Source: Oscillospiraceae bacterium
GTDB lineage: Bacteria > Bacillota > Clostridia > Oscillospirales > Oscillospiraceae
NCBI GenBank assembly: GCA_015067975.1
Contig: SVLK01000002.1
Location: 1-64,000, forward strand
DNA: 64,000 nt
Direction of reading: 5' to 3'
Made by a program: the position numbers and the translations under genes
Notes under the pieces: model-generated
Databases searched by the model: none
What the model was told of the DNA's origin: nothing
The model's input: only the letters and a program-made list of their open reading frames with translations
Part shown: one piece after another, positions 54,709 to 64,000 of the stretch
Layout: each line of letters opens with the position of its first letter
Numbering within the stretch: the stretch's first letter is position 1

Positions 54709-55237
54709 ATCTATTTTCCAGATATGTGAGAAATGCCGGTGTTTTCGACCAGTATTTGCTGCCCCAGTGAGCAAAGTCCCACTGCATATCGTAGGGGTTG
54801 CACTCGTAGTCGATGTAGTAGAGTTTTCCCTGCTGCACCACGAAATTGGTGGGGAAATAGTCAATGTTCAGGCCGTTTTCGTAGAGTATGCGGCACATTG
54901 CCTCCATTTGACAGAAATAGTCCTCCTGCATTTCGTCCTGCTCCACCAGTTCACAGAGGGTGGGGCCGTCGATGAACTCTTTCAACAAACGCTCGTTTTG
55001 CGTGTCCACATCCAGCAACAGCGGCAGGGGAAGACCCAGTGCCGAAAGTGTTTGGTAATCCCGAAGCTCACTTTCCAGTTTGTTGCCGAACTGATAGTAG
55101 TCGCAGGGTTCGTGGTGAATCTGCTTGAGCACATATTCTTGCGTGCCGTCCGTGACGCGGTAGGAATAGCCGCCCTTACCTCGTCCCAGCAGGGAGATCA
55201 CCTGATATTCCTTTTCATTGACGCGGATGATTTCCAT
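54707..55237 (-). CDS. Small protein-kinase-fold protein
   Basis: 176 residues. Glycine-rich loop GRGKGGYSYRV, Lys in YVLKQI, catalytic loop NIDYFPTNFVV (Asp and Asn present, no HRD) and IDYECNP in place of DFG. The C-lobe is short, as in aminoglycoside/choline kinase-like or RIO-like proteins. Activity is plausible, substrate unknown. AAGGAG precedes ATG 55237, inside the end of the YitT gene. Confidence 0.8.
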   Translation of the reverse strand: MEIIRVNEKEYQVISLLGRGKGGYSYRVTDGTQEYVLKQIHHEPCDYYQFGNKLESELRDYQTLSALGLPLPLLLDVDTQNERLLKEFIDGPTLCELVEQDEMQEDYFCQMEAMCRILYENGLNIDYFPTNFVVQQGKLYYIDYECNPYDMQWDFAHWGSKYWSKTPAFLTYLENR

Positions 55238-55856
55238 CTGACTGCTCCTTTTTACCGCCATCCGGCAGCGGGATATGCTGGATCCAACCCACGATCTGCC
55301 CTGACAGCACCACCGTCAACAGCGAATACCAAAGCCGCGACAGGGGGATATAGGTCAGTGACAGGCCCAGCACCGTCAAATCAGTGAGGAGATAAACGCG
55401 CTGAATGGGCCATTTTGTCAGATGGCTCACGGCCATGGCCAGTGCATCGTCACCACCGGATGCGCCGCCGACCCATACACTGAAGCCTGCACCGATGCCC
55501 ACGAATGCTGCGCCCAGCACCGCTGCCAGCAGCGGCATCTCGTATAGCTGCGGCCACAGAGGAGGAAACTGCTCCACAATGGCATAAGCCAAAGAAAAGC
55601 TGCTGGTAGATACCGCGGAATAGACTACGAACTCCCGACCCAACACGCGCCAACCCAGCGCATAGCATGCAACATTGAGGATAAATCCGGAGATGGCGGG
55701 GGAGAGGGCGAACCATCGTTGCAGCAGAAGCGTCATGCCCAGCACGCCGCCCTCCGTCACACCGGAAAAGGAGTGGACATGGTACAGACCAAAGGCCAGC
55801 ACAGCACTGGCGGTGGCGGCAATGAGACAGTATAAAGGCTTGATGCCGCGCAGCAT
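55215..55856 (-). CDS. YitT-family membrane protein (DUF161)
   Basis: 213 residues, five to six transmembrane segments with VTEGGVLGMTLLLQRWF and GAGFSVWVGGASGGDDALA, the family's GG motif. Function of the family is unproven. ATG 55856 follows AAAGGA. Overlaps the kinase-like gene by 23 bp; the C-terminal DUF2179 domain seen in longer homologues is absent. Confidence 0.85.
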   Translation of the reverse strand: MLRGIKPLYCLIAATASAVLAFGLYHVHSFSGVTEGGVLGMTLLLQRWFALSPAISGFILNVACYALGWRVLGREFVVYSAVSTSSFSLAYAIVEQFPPLWPQLYEMPLLAAVLGAAFVGIGAGFSVWVGGASGGDDALAMAVSHLTKWPIQRVYLLTDLTVLGLSLTYIPLSRLWYSLLTVVLSGQIVGWIQHIPLPDGGKKEQSDGNHPRQ

Positions 55857-55984
55857 AGTCACACATCCTTTCCTTGAAAATTACCCTTATCATAGCATTG
55901 GCTGCCTCAAAAAGCAAGTAGGCAGCTTCTTGCGAAATGAAAGCGGCGGGTGTATCATGTGAAAAAACGTAGGAGAGAAAGACT

Positions 55985-56791
55985 ATGACGAGGATTGCAG
56001 TCAGCACCCAGTTGTATGCCGATGTGAAACTGGAGCAGCTGTGGGCGATGCTGGAAAAGGCGGCAGACAGCCGCATCGGTGTGGAGATCTTTCCTGAGCC
56101 GCAATTGACCCGTTATGCACCGGCCCTACAGCAGGCAATGCCTCAGCTCCGCCAACGTACGATCACCTTTCATGGACCTTACTGGGGGATTGATCCCTGC
56201 TTTTTGCCGCCGGAGCCGGAGGCTGCGGTGTATGAGAAGTACTGGCGCGAAACGCTGGCCGATGCAAAAGCATTGGGCGCGGAATATGTGGTGTACCACC
56301 TGTATAACTTCCATTTTGCCCTTGAAGAGCGGCAGGTAAAGCGGGAAGCGGCCATGGAGACACTGGAGCAGACCCGCCGCTGGGCAGCGGAATACGGCGT
56401 CAAGCTGGCCATCGAAAATACGGAAACCAGCCGAAACGAAGGGGAAAATCTGCTGACGCAGCAGGAGTTTGTGGACTTGGCACAGGCACAGACTGATTGC
56501 GGTGTGCTGATCGATATCGGTCATGTGGCGTGTGCAGGATGGGACCTGACTTCCCTGATGGCCGATCTCCGCGACCGTATTGTGGGCTATCATCTACACA
56601 ACAACGACGGCTATCGTGATCTGCACCAGCCGATTTTGCAGGGCGTGATCGACATGGAGCAATTTGCAGCCGCTGTGCGATCCTACACGCCGAATGCGAT
56701 TTTGACGCTGGAATACAATCCGCGCTTTGCTGATGACGAAGAGCGCATTTGCGCAGATTTAATGTGGTTGAAAAATCACGGATTGGGATAA
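55985..56791 (+). CDS. TIM-barrel sugar-phosphate isomerase/epimerase
   Basis: 268 residues of the xylose isomerase-like/AP endonuclease 2 superfamily: ENTETSRNEGENLL, DIGHVACAGWD, YHLHNNDGYRDLHQPI and TLEYNP supply the metal-binding Glu, Asp and His residues. AGGAGAG precedes ATG 55985. Substrate unknown. Confidence 0.88.
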   Translation: MTRIAVSTQLYADVKLEQLWAMLEKAADSRIGVEIFPEPQLTRYAPALQQAMPQLRQRTITFHGPYWGIDPCFLPPEPEAAVYEKYWRETLADAKALGAEYVVYHLYNFHFALEERQVKREAAMETLEQTRRWAAEYGVKLAIENTETSRNEGENLLTQQEFVDLAQAQTDCGVLIDIGHVACAGWDLTSLMADLRDRIVGYHLHNNDGYRDLHQPILQGVIDMEQFAAAVRSYTPNAILTLEYNPRFADDEERICADLMWLKNHGLG

Positions 56792-56811
56792 ACTGCTCTC
56801 CGAGGGAGATG

Positions 56812-57780
56812 ATGGACATGAACATTGTAATGATTGTGTTGGCTGCATTAGCGGTATTGGTGCTGGTGACGTGCTATATTTGCTATCGCATGGCATTTTA
56901 TGCACAGCGAAAACCTGTCGATGAATCGGTGATGCCGCTGCCTAAGGGACGTATCTATGAGCCCTACTATCCCCAGATGCGCCAATGGATGGAGGAGCTG
57001 CGCGCTATGCCCTGTGAAGAGATGGAGATTACCTCTTTTGACGGGCTGCGCTTGCACGCTCGTTTTTACGAGTATGCCCCCGGTGCGTCCATTGAACTGA
57101 TGGTCCACGGCTACCGCGGCACAGCAGAAGGTGATTTGTGCGGCGGTGTGCAGCGCTGTTTTTCATTGGGACGCAGTGTGCTGCTGGTGGATCAACGTAC
57201 CTCCGGCAAAAGTGAGGGGCATACCATTACCTTCGGCATCAACGAGAGCCGTGACTGCGCTGCTTGGGCGCGTCTTCTGGTGGAGCGATTTGGAGAGGAC
57301 GTGCAGATCATTATTACCGGCATTTCCATGGGCGCGTCCACCGTGCTGATTGCTGCCGGCTACGAGGATCTGCCCGAGCAGGTGGTGGGTGTGATTGCCG
57401 ACTGCGGCTTTTCCAGCGCCAAGGAGATCATCCAAAAAGTCATGGTAAAAATGCACTTCCCGCCGCGGCTGATGTATCCGTTCGTAAAGCTGGCGGCGCG
57501 GTTGTTCGGACACTTTGATTTGGAGGAGCGCACGGCGCTGGAGGCGGCGAAAAGATGCCACCTGCCGGTATTTTTCATCCATGGTGAGGATGACCGCTTT
57601 GTGCCTTGCGACATGAGTCGCCGCTGCTATGAGGCGTGCTGCGCGCCCAAGCATCTGTTCACTGTACCTGAGGCAGGCCACGGCATTGCCTATATCATGG
57701 ACACCGCCGGCTATGTCCGCGCTTTGACCGAGTTTTCCTGCGCCAACGGTATTCCCATTGCCCCGGCGGCAGAGCGGTAA
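56812..57780 (+). CDS. Membrane-anchored alpha/beta hydrolase
   Basis: About 322 residues: N-terminal transmembrane helix (VMIVLAALAVLVLVTCYICY) then a serine hydrolase domain: oxyanion region MVHGYRGT, nucleophile elbow GISMGAS, Asp in HGEDDRFVP and His in EAGHGIAY. Resembles BAAT/YqkD-like hydrolases. Start is ATG 56812 (GAGG 6 bp upstream), with 56809 possible. Confidence 0.88.
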   Translation: MDMNIVMIVLAALAVLVLVTCYICYRMAFYAQRKPVDESVMPLPKGRIYEPYYPQMRQWMEELRAMPCEEMEITSFDGLRLHARFYEYAPGASIELMVHGYRGTAEGDLCGGVQRCFSLGRSVLLVDQRTSGKSEGHTITFGINESRDCAAWARLLVERFGEDVQIIITGISMGASTVLIAAGYEDLPEQVVGVIADCGFSSAKEIIQKVMVKMHFPPRLMYPFVKLAARLFGHFDLEERTALEAAKRCHLPVFFIHGEDDRFVPCDMSRRCYEACCAPKHLFTVPEAGHGIAYIMDTAGYVRALTEFSCANGIPIAPAAER

Positions 57781-57786
57781 ATAACG

Positions 57787-57833
57787 GTAAAAATAAACAT
57801 CCACGCGTTTCACGCGTGGATGTTTATTTTTTG
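57787..57833. terminator. Bidirectional terminator
   Basis: AAAAATAAACATCCACGCGT paired with its complement around TTC, T-run following. Confidence 0.9.
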
Positions 57834-57841
57834 GAGATCAT

Positions 57842-58633
57842 CTAATGGGAAGCGTGAAAGGGTTGGGCGATCGCAACCTCTACACCGTTATCCCGGAGTG
57901 TGGCCAGCGAGGCGGAGGGAGCCAGTTCGTCGGTGACCAGTGTATCGATCCGATCGGCAGGGCAGCACAGACAGCTGCCGGAAATGCCGAATTTCGTGTG
58001 ATCGGCGACAACAATGATATGATCGGCCTTATCCAATACGTTTTTCTTCAGCATGGAAAGTTCGATCGAGTATTCCGTAGTGCCTTTTGCGGGAATCAGG
58101 CCATCGCAGGAAACCAGCGCATAATCAATATGGTAAAAATAGGACAGCAGCTCTGAAGCGAAAAAACCGGAACAGGTCAGATTATCCGGCTTGATCAGAC
58201 CTCCGATGCAGTAGACCATGATATGGTCGCACATACCCAGTTCCGATGCAACACGCAAAGAGTTTGTCAATATTGTCAAATTTGATTTTTGAAGCAGAAA
58301 GGGGACGATTTCAAAAATGGAGGTACCGGCATCTAAAAACACAGTACTGCCATCGGGGATCATGGCTGCGGCGGTACTGGCGATGTTTCGCTTGTCCAAC
58401 TCATTTTTGTCAATGCGGGCATCCCAGCGCTCCACGGGAACAGGGAGATCAATTTGTTCAATTAAACGGGCTCCGCCATAAATTTTACGCAAAAATCCCT
58501 CTTTTTCGAGAATGTTTAAGTCTCTGCGCACGGTTTCGATGGAAATGCCGAAGATTTGACACAGCTCTTTGTTGCTGACGGTTTTCTGTTTAAGAAATAA
58601 ACGCTTGATATCCTGCAGACGGTCTGCCTTCAT
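57842..58633 (-). CDS. Second DeoR/GlpR-family regulator
   Basis: 263 residues: HTH SNKELCQIFGISIETVRRDLNILEKEGFLRKIYGGA and a DeoRC sensor domain (GSTVFLDAGTSIFEIV, NSLRVASEL). Related in plan to the regulator at 37727 but divergent. It is transcribed away from the giant beta-helix gene across a 322-bp gap and could regulate it; unproven. Confidence 0.92.
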   Translation of the reverse strand: MKADRLQDIKRLFLKQKTVSNKELCQIFGISIETVRRDLNILEKEGFLRKIYGGARLIEQIDLPVPVERWDARIDKNELDKRNIASTAAAMIPDGSTVFLDAGTSIFEIVPFLLQKSNLTILTNSLRVASELGMCDHIMVYCIGGLIKPDNLTCSGFFASELLSYFYHIDYALVSCDGLIPAKGTTEYSIELSMLKKNVLDKADHIIVVADHTKFGISGSCLCCPADRIDTLVTDELAPSASLATLRDNGVEVAIAQPFHASH

Positions 58634-58828
58634 GATGGCCTCCTCGTTTGTGATCGTTTGGGGGGGAACGGTTTCATCGATTCTGATTATAGTAACTCAA
58701 AGACGGAAAGTCAAGGAAGTGGTGCAAGTTTTGACAATATTTTAAATGGCGAATTGTGCAAAATATACATATTAATGGCGCGGCAAATGATGATAATGCA
58801 GAAAATATCGAGTGAAAACCTCTGTTAC

Positions 58829-58857
58829 TTGACTAACTTGGGGCGAAAGACTAAAAT
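58829..58857 (+). promoter_or_regulatory. Promoter of the giant beta-helix gene
   Basis: TTGACT (58829-58834), 17-bp spacer, TAAAAT (58852-58857), about 100 nt before the start codon. The rest of the gap from 58634 is AT-rich and non-coding. Confidence 0.65.
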
Positions 58858-58955
58858 AAAAACCGTAATCCTTATAAATGCGACCTCAAATAGCAAAGAA
58901 ATTATCAATATTATCATTTTTGGGAGAGTCGCAGAGAAGATTGGAGGAAAAAGCC

Positions 58956-61900
58956 ATGGGTGAAGTGGAAACCAAGGTAACAAAGATGCCGAAAAAGAAA
59001 ATACGGCTTCCCCTGTTCATTGCGGTGGGAATTACGGCAATTGCCGCAGTGGTTACCGCGGTGATCCTGTTGAGCAACAGTGGTGGAAGTGGAGACGACT
59101 GGCTGCGCAAAGCGCTGGCAGAAGACTCTGTGCGCACCATTGAGCTGAATGAGGACATCAAAGCAACAGAGGGTTATGAGGTCAACGGTACCAAGACCAT
59201 TGTCGGTAGCGGAAAGATCTCCATGACGGAAAGCAGCAACTTTGTCTTCAGCGTGAATGATGGCGCGGCCCTGACAGTGGACGGCATTACGCTGAATGTA
59301 AAGAACATTGGCAACAATGGTGTGGTCGTCCGTGCCGGCGGTAAGCTGGACTGGAAAAGCGGCACCATTTCTTATCCCAAGCAGTATGCCATCATCAACT
59401 ATGGTGAGGCCAACATTGCGGGTGGTACGTTTGAATATGCAGGTACCAACTGGCTGTATCTGAAGGCCAACACCAAGGCCAGCATCACCGGCGGCTATTT
59501 TGTCAAGTCCGGCGGCGTTGGTTTTGAAGTGGAGAAAGGTGCCACACTGACGATCAGCGGCAAAGATACGCTGATGGAGCGTGCCGGCAGCAACACCATC
59601 AATAACAACGGTACGGTCATCATGACCGGCGGTACCATCGCCCAGTCCGAAGTCTGGACGATCACCAACCATGGTGCGCTGACCATGAAGAACGTAACGG
59701 TGAAGGATTGCGCCCTGAAGGGTGTTCTGTATAACTATGCTGACGGTGTTTCCGCCGACATCAGCGATTGTACGTTCACCAACAGCAAGACCTACCACAT
59801 CTATAACCAGAAGGGTGCCACGGTCAGCATCAAGGACACCGTAATGAAGGATTCCGGTGCATCTTCGCTGAACAATCAGATCGGGTCCACCATGAATCTG
59901 GAAAATGTCAGCCTGACCAACTGCGGCTATCACGGCATTTACAATGACCGCGGTACCATCAATATCAAGAACTGCTCCGTTGACACGACCGTATATAAGG
60001 GCGTGCAGAACAAGAGCGGTTTTGTGACCATCGACGGCCTGAAGCTGGACAATGTGGGCGGCGCAGGCCTGGGTAACGTGGCCTATGTGGCAGGTGCGGA
60101 ATATGGCTATATTCACGCCAACAACGTCACTGCCACCAATACCGTGGATTATAACGTGGTCAGCTACGGCGGTAATGTCACGCTGAGCAACAGTACGCTG
60201 AACGTGACCCCCGGCTGCAACGTGTATATCCGCAACGGCACGTATGAACTGAACAACGTGCAGGTCCTGGGCACCACCACCCCCGGTAAGGCGGCTGTGG
60301 TGTTCGGTTCCGACACGTACAGAACGGTGGAAGGCTCCATCAAGGGTGACACCGTCATCACCGGTGCCGCATCCCGCGGTGTGACCAACTACGGTACGCT
60401 GTATATCTACGGCGGCAGCATTTACGGCAACCGTCCTTCCGGCACCTCCAAGGCCGGCGGCGGCCTGTATACGCTGGGCACTGTCTATATGTACGGCGGT
60501 ACGATCCGCAACAACAGCGCCGTGACGTATGGCGGCGGTATCCGTGTGGATGCTGACGAAAAGACCACCGGCAACCTGTATATGTACGGCGGCAGCGTGA
60601 TCAACAACAAGGCTGACTCCAACGGCGGCGGTATTTCCATCGCCAAGGAGCAGTGCGGCCTGTACCTGTATGGCGGCACGGTCTCCGGCAACGTGTCCGG
60701 CGGCAAGGGTGACGGTATCCTGAGCAACGGTAAGTTCGAACTGGGCAGCGATGCCGTTGTTAAGAACAATGACGTGTATCTGTTCGAAAACGGCCGCGTT
60801 ATCGACGTCAAGACCACCAGACTTTCCGGTGATCCTCTGGTCATCCGCCACGGCGGCCTGACCGATGGCGCGCTGATCGCCCGCTTCCCCACGGAAGACG
60901 CGGCGGCCGACTTGCAGAGCCACTTTGTCAGCGGCAACGAACAGTTTAACTTTGTGGTGGATGGAAATAAACTGGTGGCAGCAATTTCCATGGCTGACCT
61001 GACCTCTCCTGTGGACTTTACCGGTGCACCGGAAGTCACGGTCACTACCTTCGCACAGCTGAAGGCTGCTGTGGAGAGCACCACGGACAAGAAGATCATC
61101 AAGATCGGAGCAGATATTTCCATGACCGGTGTCATCACCGTTCCTGCCTCTGCCTCTGTCAAGCTGAGCGATGACGGCACGGCCCGCGTACTGACCCGTT
61201 CCGGCTTCAAGAGCGAGCTGTTCCATCTGGACAACGCGGCCAACCTGAATGTGGCCGGTAATGCAGGCCTGACCATGGATGGTGCATCTGCCGCCATTCA
61301 GGCGGAAAAGCCCCTGATTTTCGCTACCTCCAATGCCTATGTGGTGCTGGAGAAGGGCGCTGTGCTGCAGAACAACATCAACACCAGCTATGCCACCAGC
61401 GCCTGCGGCGGTGCCGTGAACCTGTACGGCGGCCGCATGATCCTGGACGGCGGTGTGATCACCGGCTGCGCTGCTCCTACCTATGAAAAGGAAGGCGCGT
61501 CCATGACCAACCGTCCTGCGGTGTATGTGTCCACCTCTGCCGTTCTGTCCATCAAGGACGGCGAGATCTCCAACAACCTCAACGGCGCCATCCGCAGCTA
61601 CGGTCGTGTCTACATCTCCGGCGGTGAGATCAAGAACAATATCCGCAGCGGTGACGGCGGTGCCGGTATCCGTGCCTGCTGGGTCTACATGACTGGCGGT
61701 ACCATTTCCGGCAACCAGACTACCAACGCCGGCTCCGGTGTGTATATCACGCCTTCCGAGTCCTATCCCGAGGGCTACTTCTACATGAACGGCGGCACCA
61801 TTACCGGCAATACTTCCGGCGTGAATGCTGCTGATCCCAACTATGTCTTTGATACCGTGGGCGGCGCAGTTTATATCGCCGAGAAGTGCACCTTCGACTT

Positions 61901-64000
61901 TGTTTCCGGTACCATCAGCAATAACCAGGCGATCGGTAACAAGACCGGCAGCAATATCGGCATGAACGGCGGTGCGATCGTCAATGACGGTACCACCTAT
62001 ATCCGCAAGGATGCCGTGGTGAAGGACAACCATGCTGCCCGTAATGCCGGTGGTATCTACTGCCGCAACAAGGGTGCTGTTCTGACCATCGAAGGTGCTA
62101 CCATTTCCGGCAACACCACTGACGGCCGCGGCGGTGCGATCTTCACCGAGGGTGACAAGAATGTAGTGACCATCACCGGCGCTACCATCGAGAACAACAA
62201 GGCTGTCGGCGCAGGCGGTATCCTGTTCGGCGGCGGCAAGCACACGGTGACCGACACGGTGTTCAAGGGCAATGTGGCTGAGCGCGTGGCTGATACCTAC
62301 GGCAATGCCGGCGCCATCATGAACCAGAGCGAGACCGAACTGACGCTGACCAACGTTACCTTCGAAGGCAACAAGGCCATCGCCAAGGATGGCGGCGGCG
62401 GATGCGGCGGCGCAGTTTATAACTCCAAGGCTACGCTGATCACCAACGGCATCGTTGCCAAGAACAACGAGGCCCGCGTGGCAGACGATATCTTCTTCAG
62501 TGCCGATACACTGGATACTGTTATCAACGGTGCATTTGACGTCACCGAGATCTATCTGGAGGGCGCTGTGGAACTGGGCATCGGCGAGAACTTCTCCGGC
62601 CGTACCGGCGGCGAGAAGATCCTGGTGGATCTGCCTACCGGCAGCAGCACCAACCGCTATGTCTCAGGCAACCGTATTCTGGCCGGCAAGGTGGATGCGG
62701 CCTCCGCGGCAGCCTTTACGCTGGGCAGCAACTATGCCCAGTGGCTCATCAGCGACAAGGGTGTCATCTATGCTCAGGGCGAGAATCCCGACGACTTCCA
62801 GCCTGTGGAGCCTACGGAGACCGTTGTGGCCAAGATCGGCGATGTGGAATACACCTCGCTGAAGGATGCTGTTGCAGCAGCCAAGGACGGCGATACCGTC
62901 GTCATCGTGGCTGACATCCAGCAGAAGACCAAACTGACCATCAACAAGGCCATCACCATTACCACCGACGGCAACGCTGACCGCACCATTACCAGCGGTG
63001 TGACCAGCGGCTTCATGATCGCACTCGAGGCAGATGTGACCATCAGCGGTACGGAAGCTTCCAAGCTGATCCTGGACGGCGCACAGAAGGGCAGTTCCCT
63101 GCTGCAGGTGGCAAGCGGTGCCAACGCGTCTGTCAGCTATGTGACGCTCCAGAACGCCAAGAGCGGCGAGCAGGGCGGCGCGGTCCAGCTCAAGAGCGGC
63201 AGCGGCAAGGTGACCTTCACCAACTGCGTGCTGCAGAACAATGAGACGACCAAGAGCGGCAAGACTACCCATGCAGGCGGCGCCATGTTCGTGGGCGGCG
63301 GCCGCGAGGCGGAAATGATCGACTGCCAGATCCTGAACAACAAGGCAGCCGGTTGCGGCGGTGCATTTACCCTGTCTACCAGCAGCGGCAAGACCGGTAA
63401 GCTGACGCTGACCAACTGTACCGTCAGCGGCAACGAGACCACCGGTGGTCTGGGCGCAGTCGTGTATGGTACGCAGACCAGTGGTGTTCCCACGGAGTTC
63501 CATGCCACCAATACGACCTTTGCTGGCAACAAGTGCAGCCTGACCATCCCCGATGGCGATACGTACTATGTCAACGGCGTCGTTCGCATGACCGGTGCTT
63601 ACTATCTGGATAAGTGCCTGTTCCAGAACAACGATGGTTACGCTGTGGCCGATAACTCTGAGAAGGATTTCGGTGAGAAGAACAGCAAGGTGACCAATAC
63701 CGAGTTCGATAAGTCCAAGGCAGAGGCTATTTATCAGAACGTTGCCAGCAAGGCTGACATCGACAAGGACGGCAATGAAAATGGCAACATCTACGGCGTA
63801 GCCAAGGTTGCGCAGGTGGGTGAGACCAAGTATGAGACGTTGCAGGCCGCAATGAGCGATGCTCTGGCCAACGCTAGCGAGGCTACCGTCATTCTGTTGA
63901 CCAATGTCACCGAGAATGTGGATGTGGCAGCAGGCAAGACGGTTACCATCACCGGCAGCAAGATCATCACCGGTAATGCTACCGTTTCCGGCACGCTGAA
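58956..64000 (+). CDS. Giant membrane-anchored parallel beta-helix surface protein, 3' end outside window
   Basis: 1,681 codons visible, still open. ATG 58956 follows TTGGAGG. A basic N-terminus (MPKKKIRLP) and one hydrophobic helix (about 18-42) look like an uncleaved signal anchor. The rest is made of irregular 20-30-residue turns of right-handed beta-helix type, with recurring MYGGTI, GGSI, TISGN and GGGI/GGAI words, as in pectate-lyase-like adhesins. Linker domains near 685-720 and 1290-1320 carry TFAQLKAAVE and TSLKDAVAAAKDGD, the start of new helix blocks. No LPXTG, enzyme motif or stop is seen in the window. Likely an adhesin or glycan-binding surface protein. Confidence 0.88.
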   Translation, partial: MGEVETKVTKMPKKKIRLPLFIAVGITAIAAVVTAVILLSNSGGSGDDWLRKALAEDSVRTIELNEDIKATEGYEVNGTKTIVGSGKISMTESSNFVFSVNDGAALTVDGITLNVKNIGNNGVVVRAGGKLDWKSGTISYPKQYAIINYGEANIAGGTFEYAGTNWLYLKANTKASITGGYFVKSGGVGFEVEKGATLTISGKDTLMERAGSNTINNNGTVIMTGGTIAQSEVWTITNHGALTMKNVTVKDCALKGVLYNYADGVSADISDCTFTNSKTYHIYNQKGATVSIKDTVMKDSGASSLNNQIGSTMNLENVSLTNCGYHGIYNDRGTINIKNCSVDTTVYKGVQNKSGFVTIDGLKLDNVGGAGLGNVAYVAGAEYGYIHANNVTATNTVDYNVVSYGGNVTLSNSTLNVTPGCNVYIRNGTYELNNVQVLGTTTPGKAAVVFGSDTYRTVEGSIKGDTVITGAASRGVTNYGTLYIYGGSIYGNRPSGTSKAGGGLYTLGTVYMYGGTIRNNSAVTYGGGIRVDADEKTTGNLYMYGGSVINNKADSNGGGISIAKEQCGLYLYGGTVSGNVSGGKGDGILSNGKFELGSDAVVKNNDVYLFENGRVIDVKTTRLSGDPLVIRHGGLTDGALIARFPTEDAAADLQSHFVSGNEQFNFVVDGNKLVAAISMADLTSPVDFTGAPEVTVTTFAQLKAAVESTTDKKIIKIGADISMTGVITVPASASVKLSDDGTARVLTRSGFKSELFHLDNAANLNVAGNAGLTMDGASAAIQAEKPLIFATSNAYVVLEKGAVLQNNINTSYATSACGGAVNLYGGRMILDGGVITGCAAPTYEKEGASMTNRPAVYVSTSAVLSIKDGEISNNLNGAIRSYGRVYISGGEIKNNIRSGDGGAGIRACWVYMTGGTISGNQTTNAGSGVYITPSESYPEGYFYMNGGTITGNTSGVNAADPNYVFDTVGGAVYIAEKCTFDFVSGTISNNQAIGNKTGSNIGMNGGAIVNDGTTYIRKDAVVKDNHAARNAGGIYCRNKGAVLTIEGATISGNTTDGRGGAIFTEGDKNVVTITGATIENNKAVGAGGILFGGGKHTVTDTVFKGNVAERVADTYGNAGAIMNQSETELTLTNVTFEGNKAIAKDGGGGCGGAVYNSKATLITNGIVAKNNEARVADDIFFSADTLDTVINGAFDVTEIYLEGAVELGIGENFSGRTGGEKILVDLPTGSSTNRYVSGNRILAGKVDAASAAAFTLGSNYAQWLISDKGVIYAQGENPDDFQPVEPTETVVAKIGDVEYTSLKDAVAAAKDGDTVVIVADIQQKTKLTINKAITITTDGNADRTITSGVTSGFMIALEADVTISGTEASKLILDGAQKGSSLLQVASGANASVSYVTLQNAKSGEQGGAVQLKSGSGKVTFTNCVLQNNETTKSGKTTHAGGAMFVGGGREAEMIDCQILNNKAAGCGGAFTLSTSSGKTGKLTLTNCTVSGNETTGGLGAVVYGTQTSGVPTEFHATNTTFAGNKCSLTIPDGDTYYVNGVVRMTGAYYLDKCLFQNNDGYAVADNSEKDFGEKNSKVTNTEFDKSKAEAIYQNVASKADIDKDGNENGNIYGVAKVAQVGETKYETLQAAMSDALANASEATVILLTNVTENVDVAAGKTVTITGSKIITGNATVSGTL

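Noticed and set aside
58914-62243. A 1,109-codon open frame on the minus strand
   Set aside because: It is the antisense shadow of the beta-helix gene; its low-complexity composition mirrors the plus-strand repeats, and the plus frame has an SD, anchor and recognisable fold.

Overview
The window reads as a chromosomal stretch of a GC-rich anaerobic member of the Bacillota, most likely an Oscillospirales-type gut clostridium. This is inferred from gene content: a nine-gene V-type ATPase operon, ferredoxin:thioredoxin reductase-like and PFL/UPF0210 proteins, a SpoVK-type ATPase, eetA/eetB-like genes, and clostridial promoter and Shine-Dalgarno style. No ribosomal RNA is present to fix the taxonomy.

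Positions 1-3246 are the right part of a small integrative element. It carries a tyrosine recombinase (running off the left edge), a small excisionase-like protein, a replication initiator that combines an HUH nickase with an SF3 helicase as in CRESS-DNA viruses, and a ribbon-helix-helix protein. Between the initiator and the RHH gene lies a perfect 11-bp stem whose loop carries, on the minus strand, the nonanucleotide TAGTATTAC known from circovirus/geminivirus origins. The element ends in the 3' half of a tRNA-Pro(GGG) gene followed by that tRNA's own terminator. This is the most unusual system in the window.

Positions 3368-9963 hold a DMT transporter, a small membrane protein behind an SD-masking hairpin, and a phosphate block: PhoP/PhoR-type two-component system, an HD hydrolase and a Na/Pi cotransporter. 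Both promoters of this block carry 11-bp-spaced TTWACA repeats (Pho boxes). Positions 10191-18686 are the V-ATPase operon, whose K subunit retains the Na+-site residues. Then follow an alarmone synthetase, thioredoxin with an FTR-like partner, a polysaccharide deacetylase with a bactofilin, tRNA-Arg(CCT), TypA/BipA, two hypotheticals and CstA.

Positions 26990-39985 are housekeeping and accessory genes: flavodoxin-like reductase, RlmA-type methyltransferase, MATE exporter, cysteine desulfurase, MtaB, YfbR-like nucleotidase, ACT/PFL pair, GNAT, second DMT transporter, AraC and DeoR regulators and a strongly expressed-looking aminotransferase. Positions 40045-45294 form a leftward cluster: lipoprotein, SpoVK-like AAA ATPase, eetB/eetA/apbE (flavin-based extracellular electron transfer type), recR and rpe, the last behind a 210-nt structured leader.

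Positions 45702-57780 carry a zinc-ribbon membrane protein, a methionine operon with split MetH (metF, activation-domain protein, methyltransferase), an NlpC/P60 hydrolase, a lipoprotein, an MBOAT/DHHW O-acetylation pair, a kinase-fold protein, YitT, a TIM-barrel isomerase and an alpha/beta hydrolase. The right end is a DeoR regulator and the first 1,681 codons of a giant surface beta-helix protein that continues past the window.
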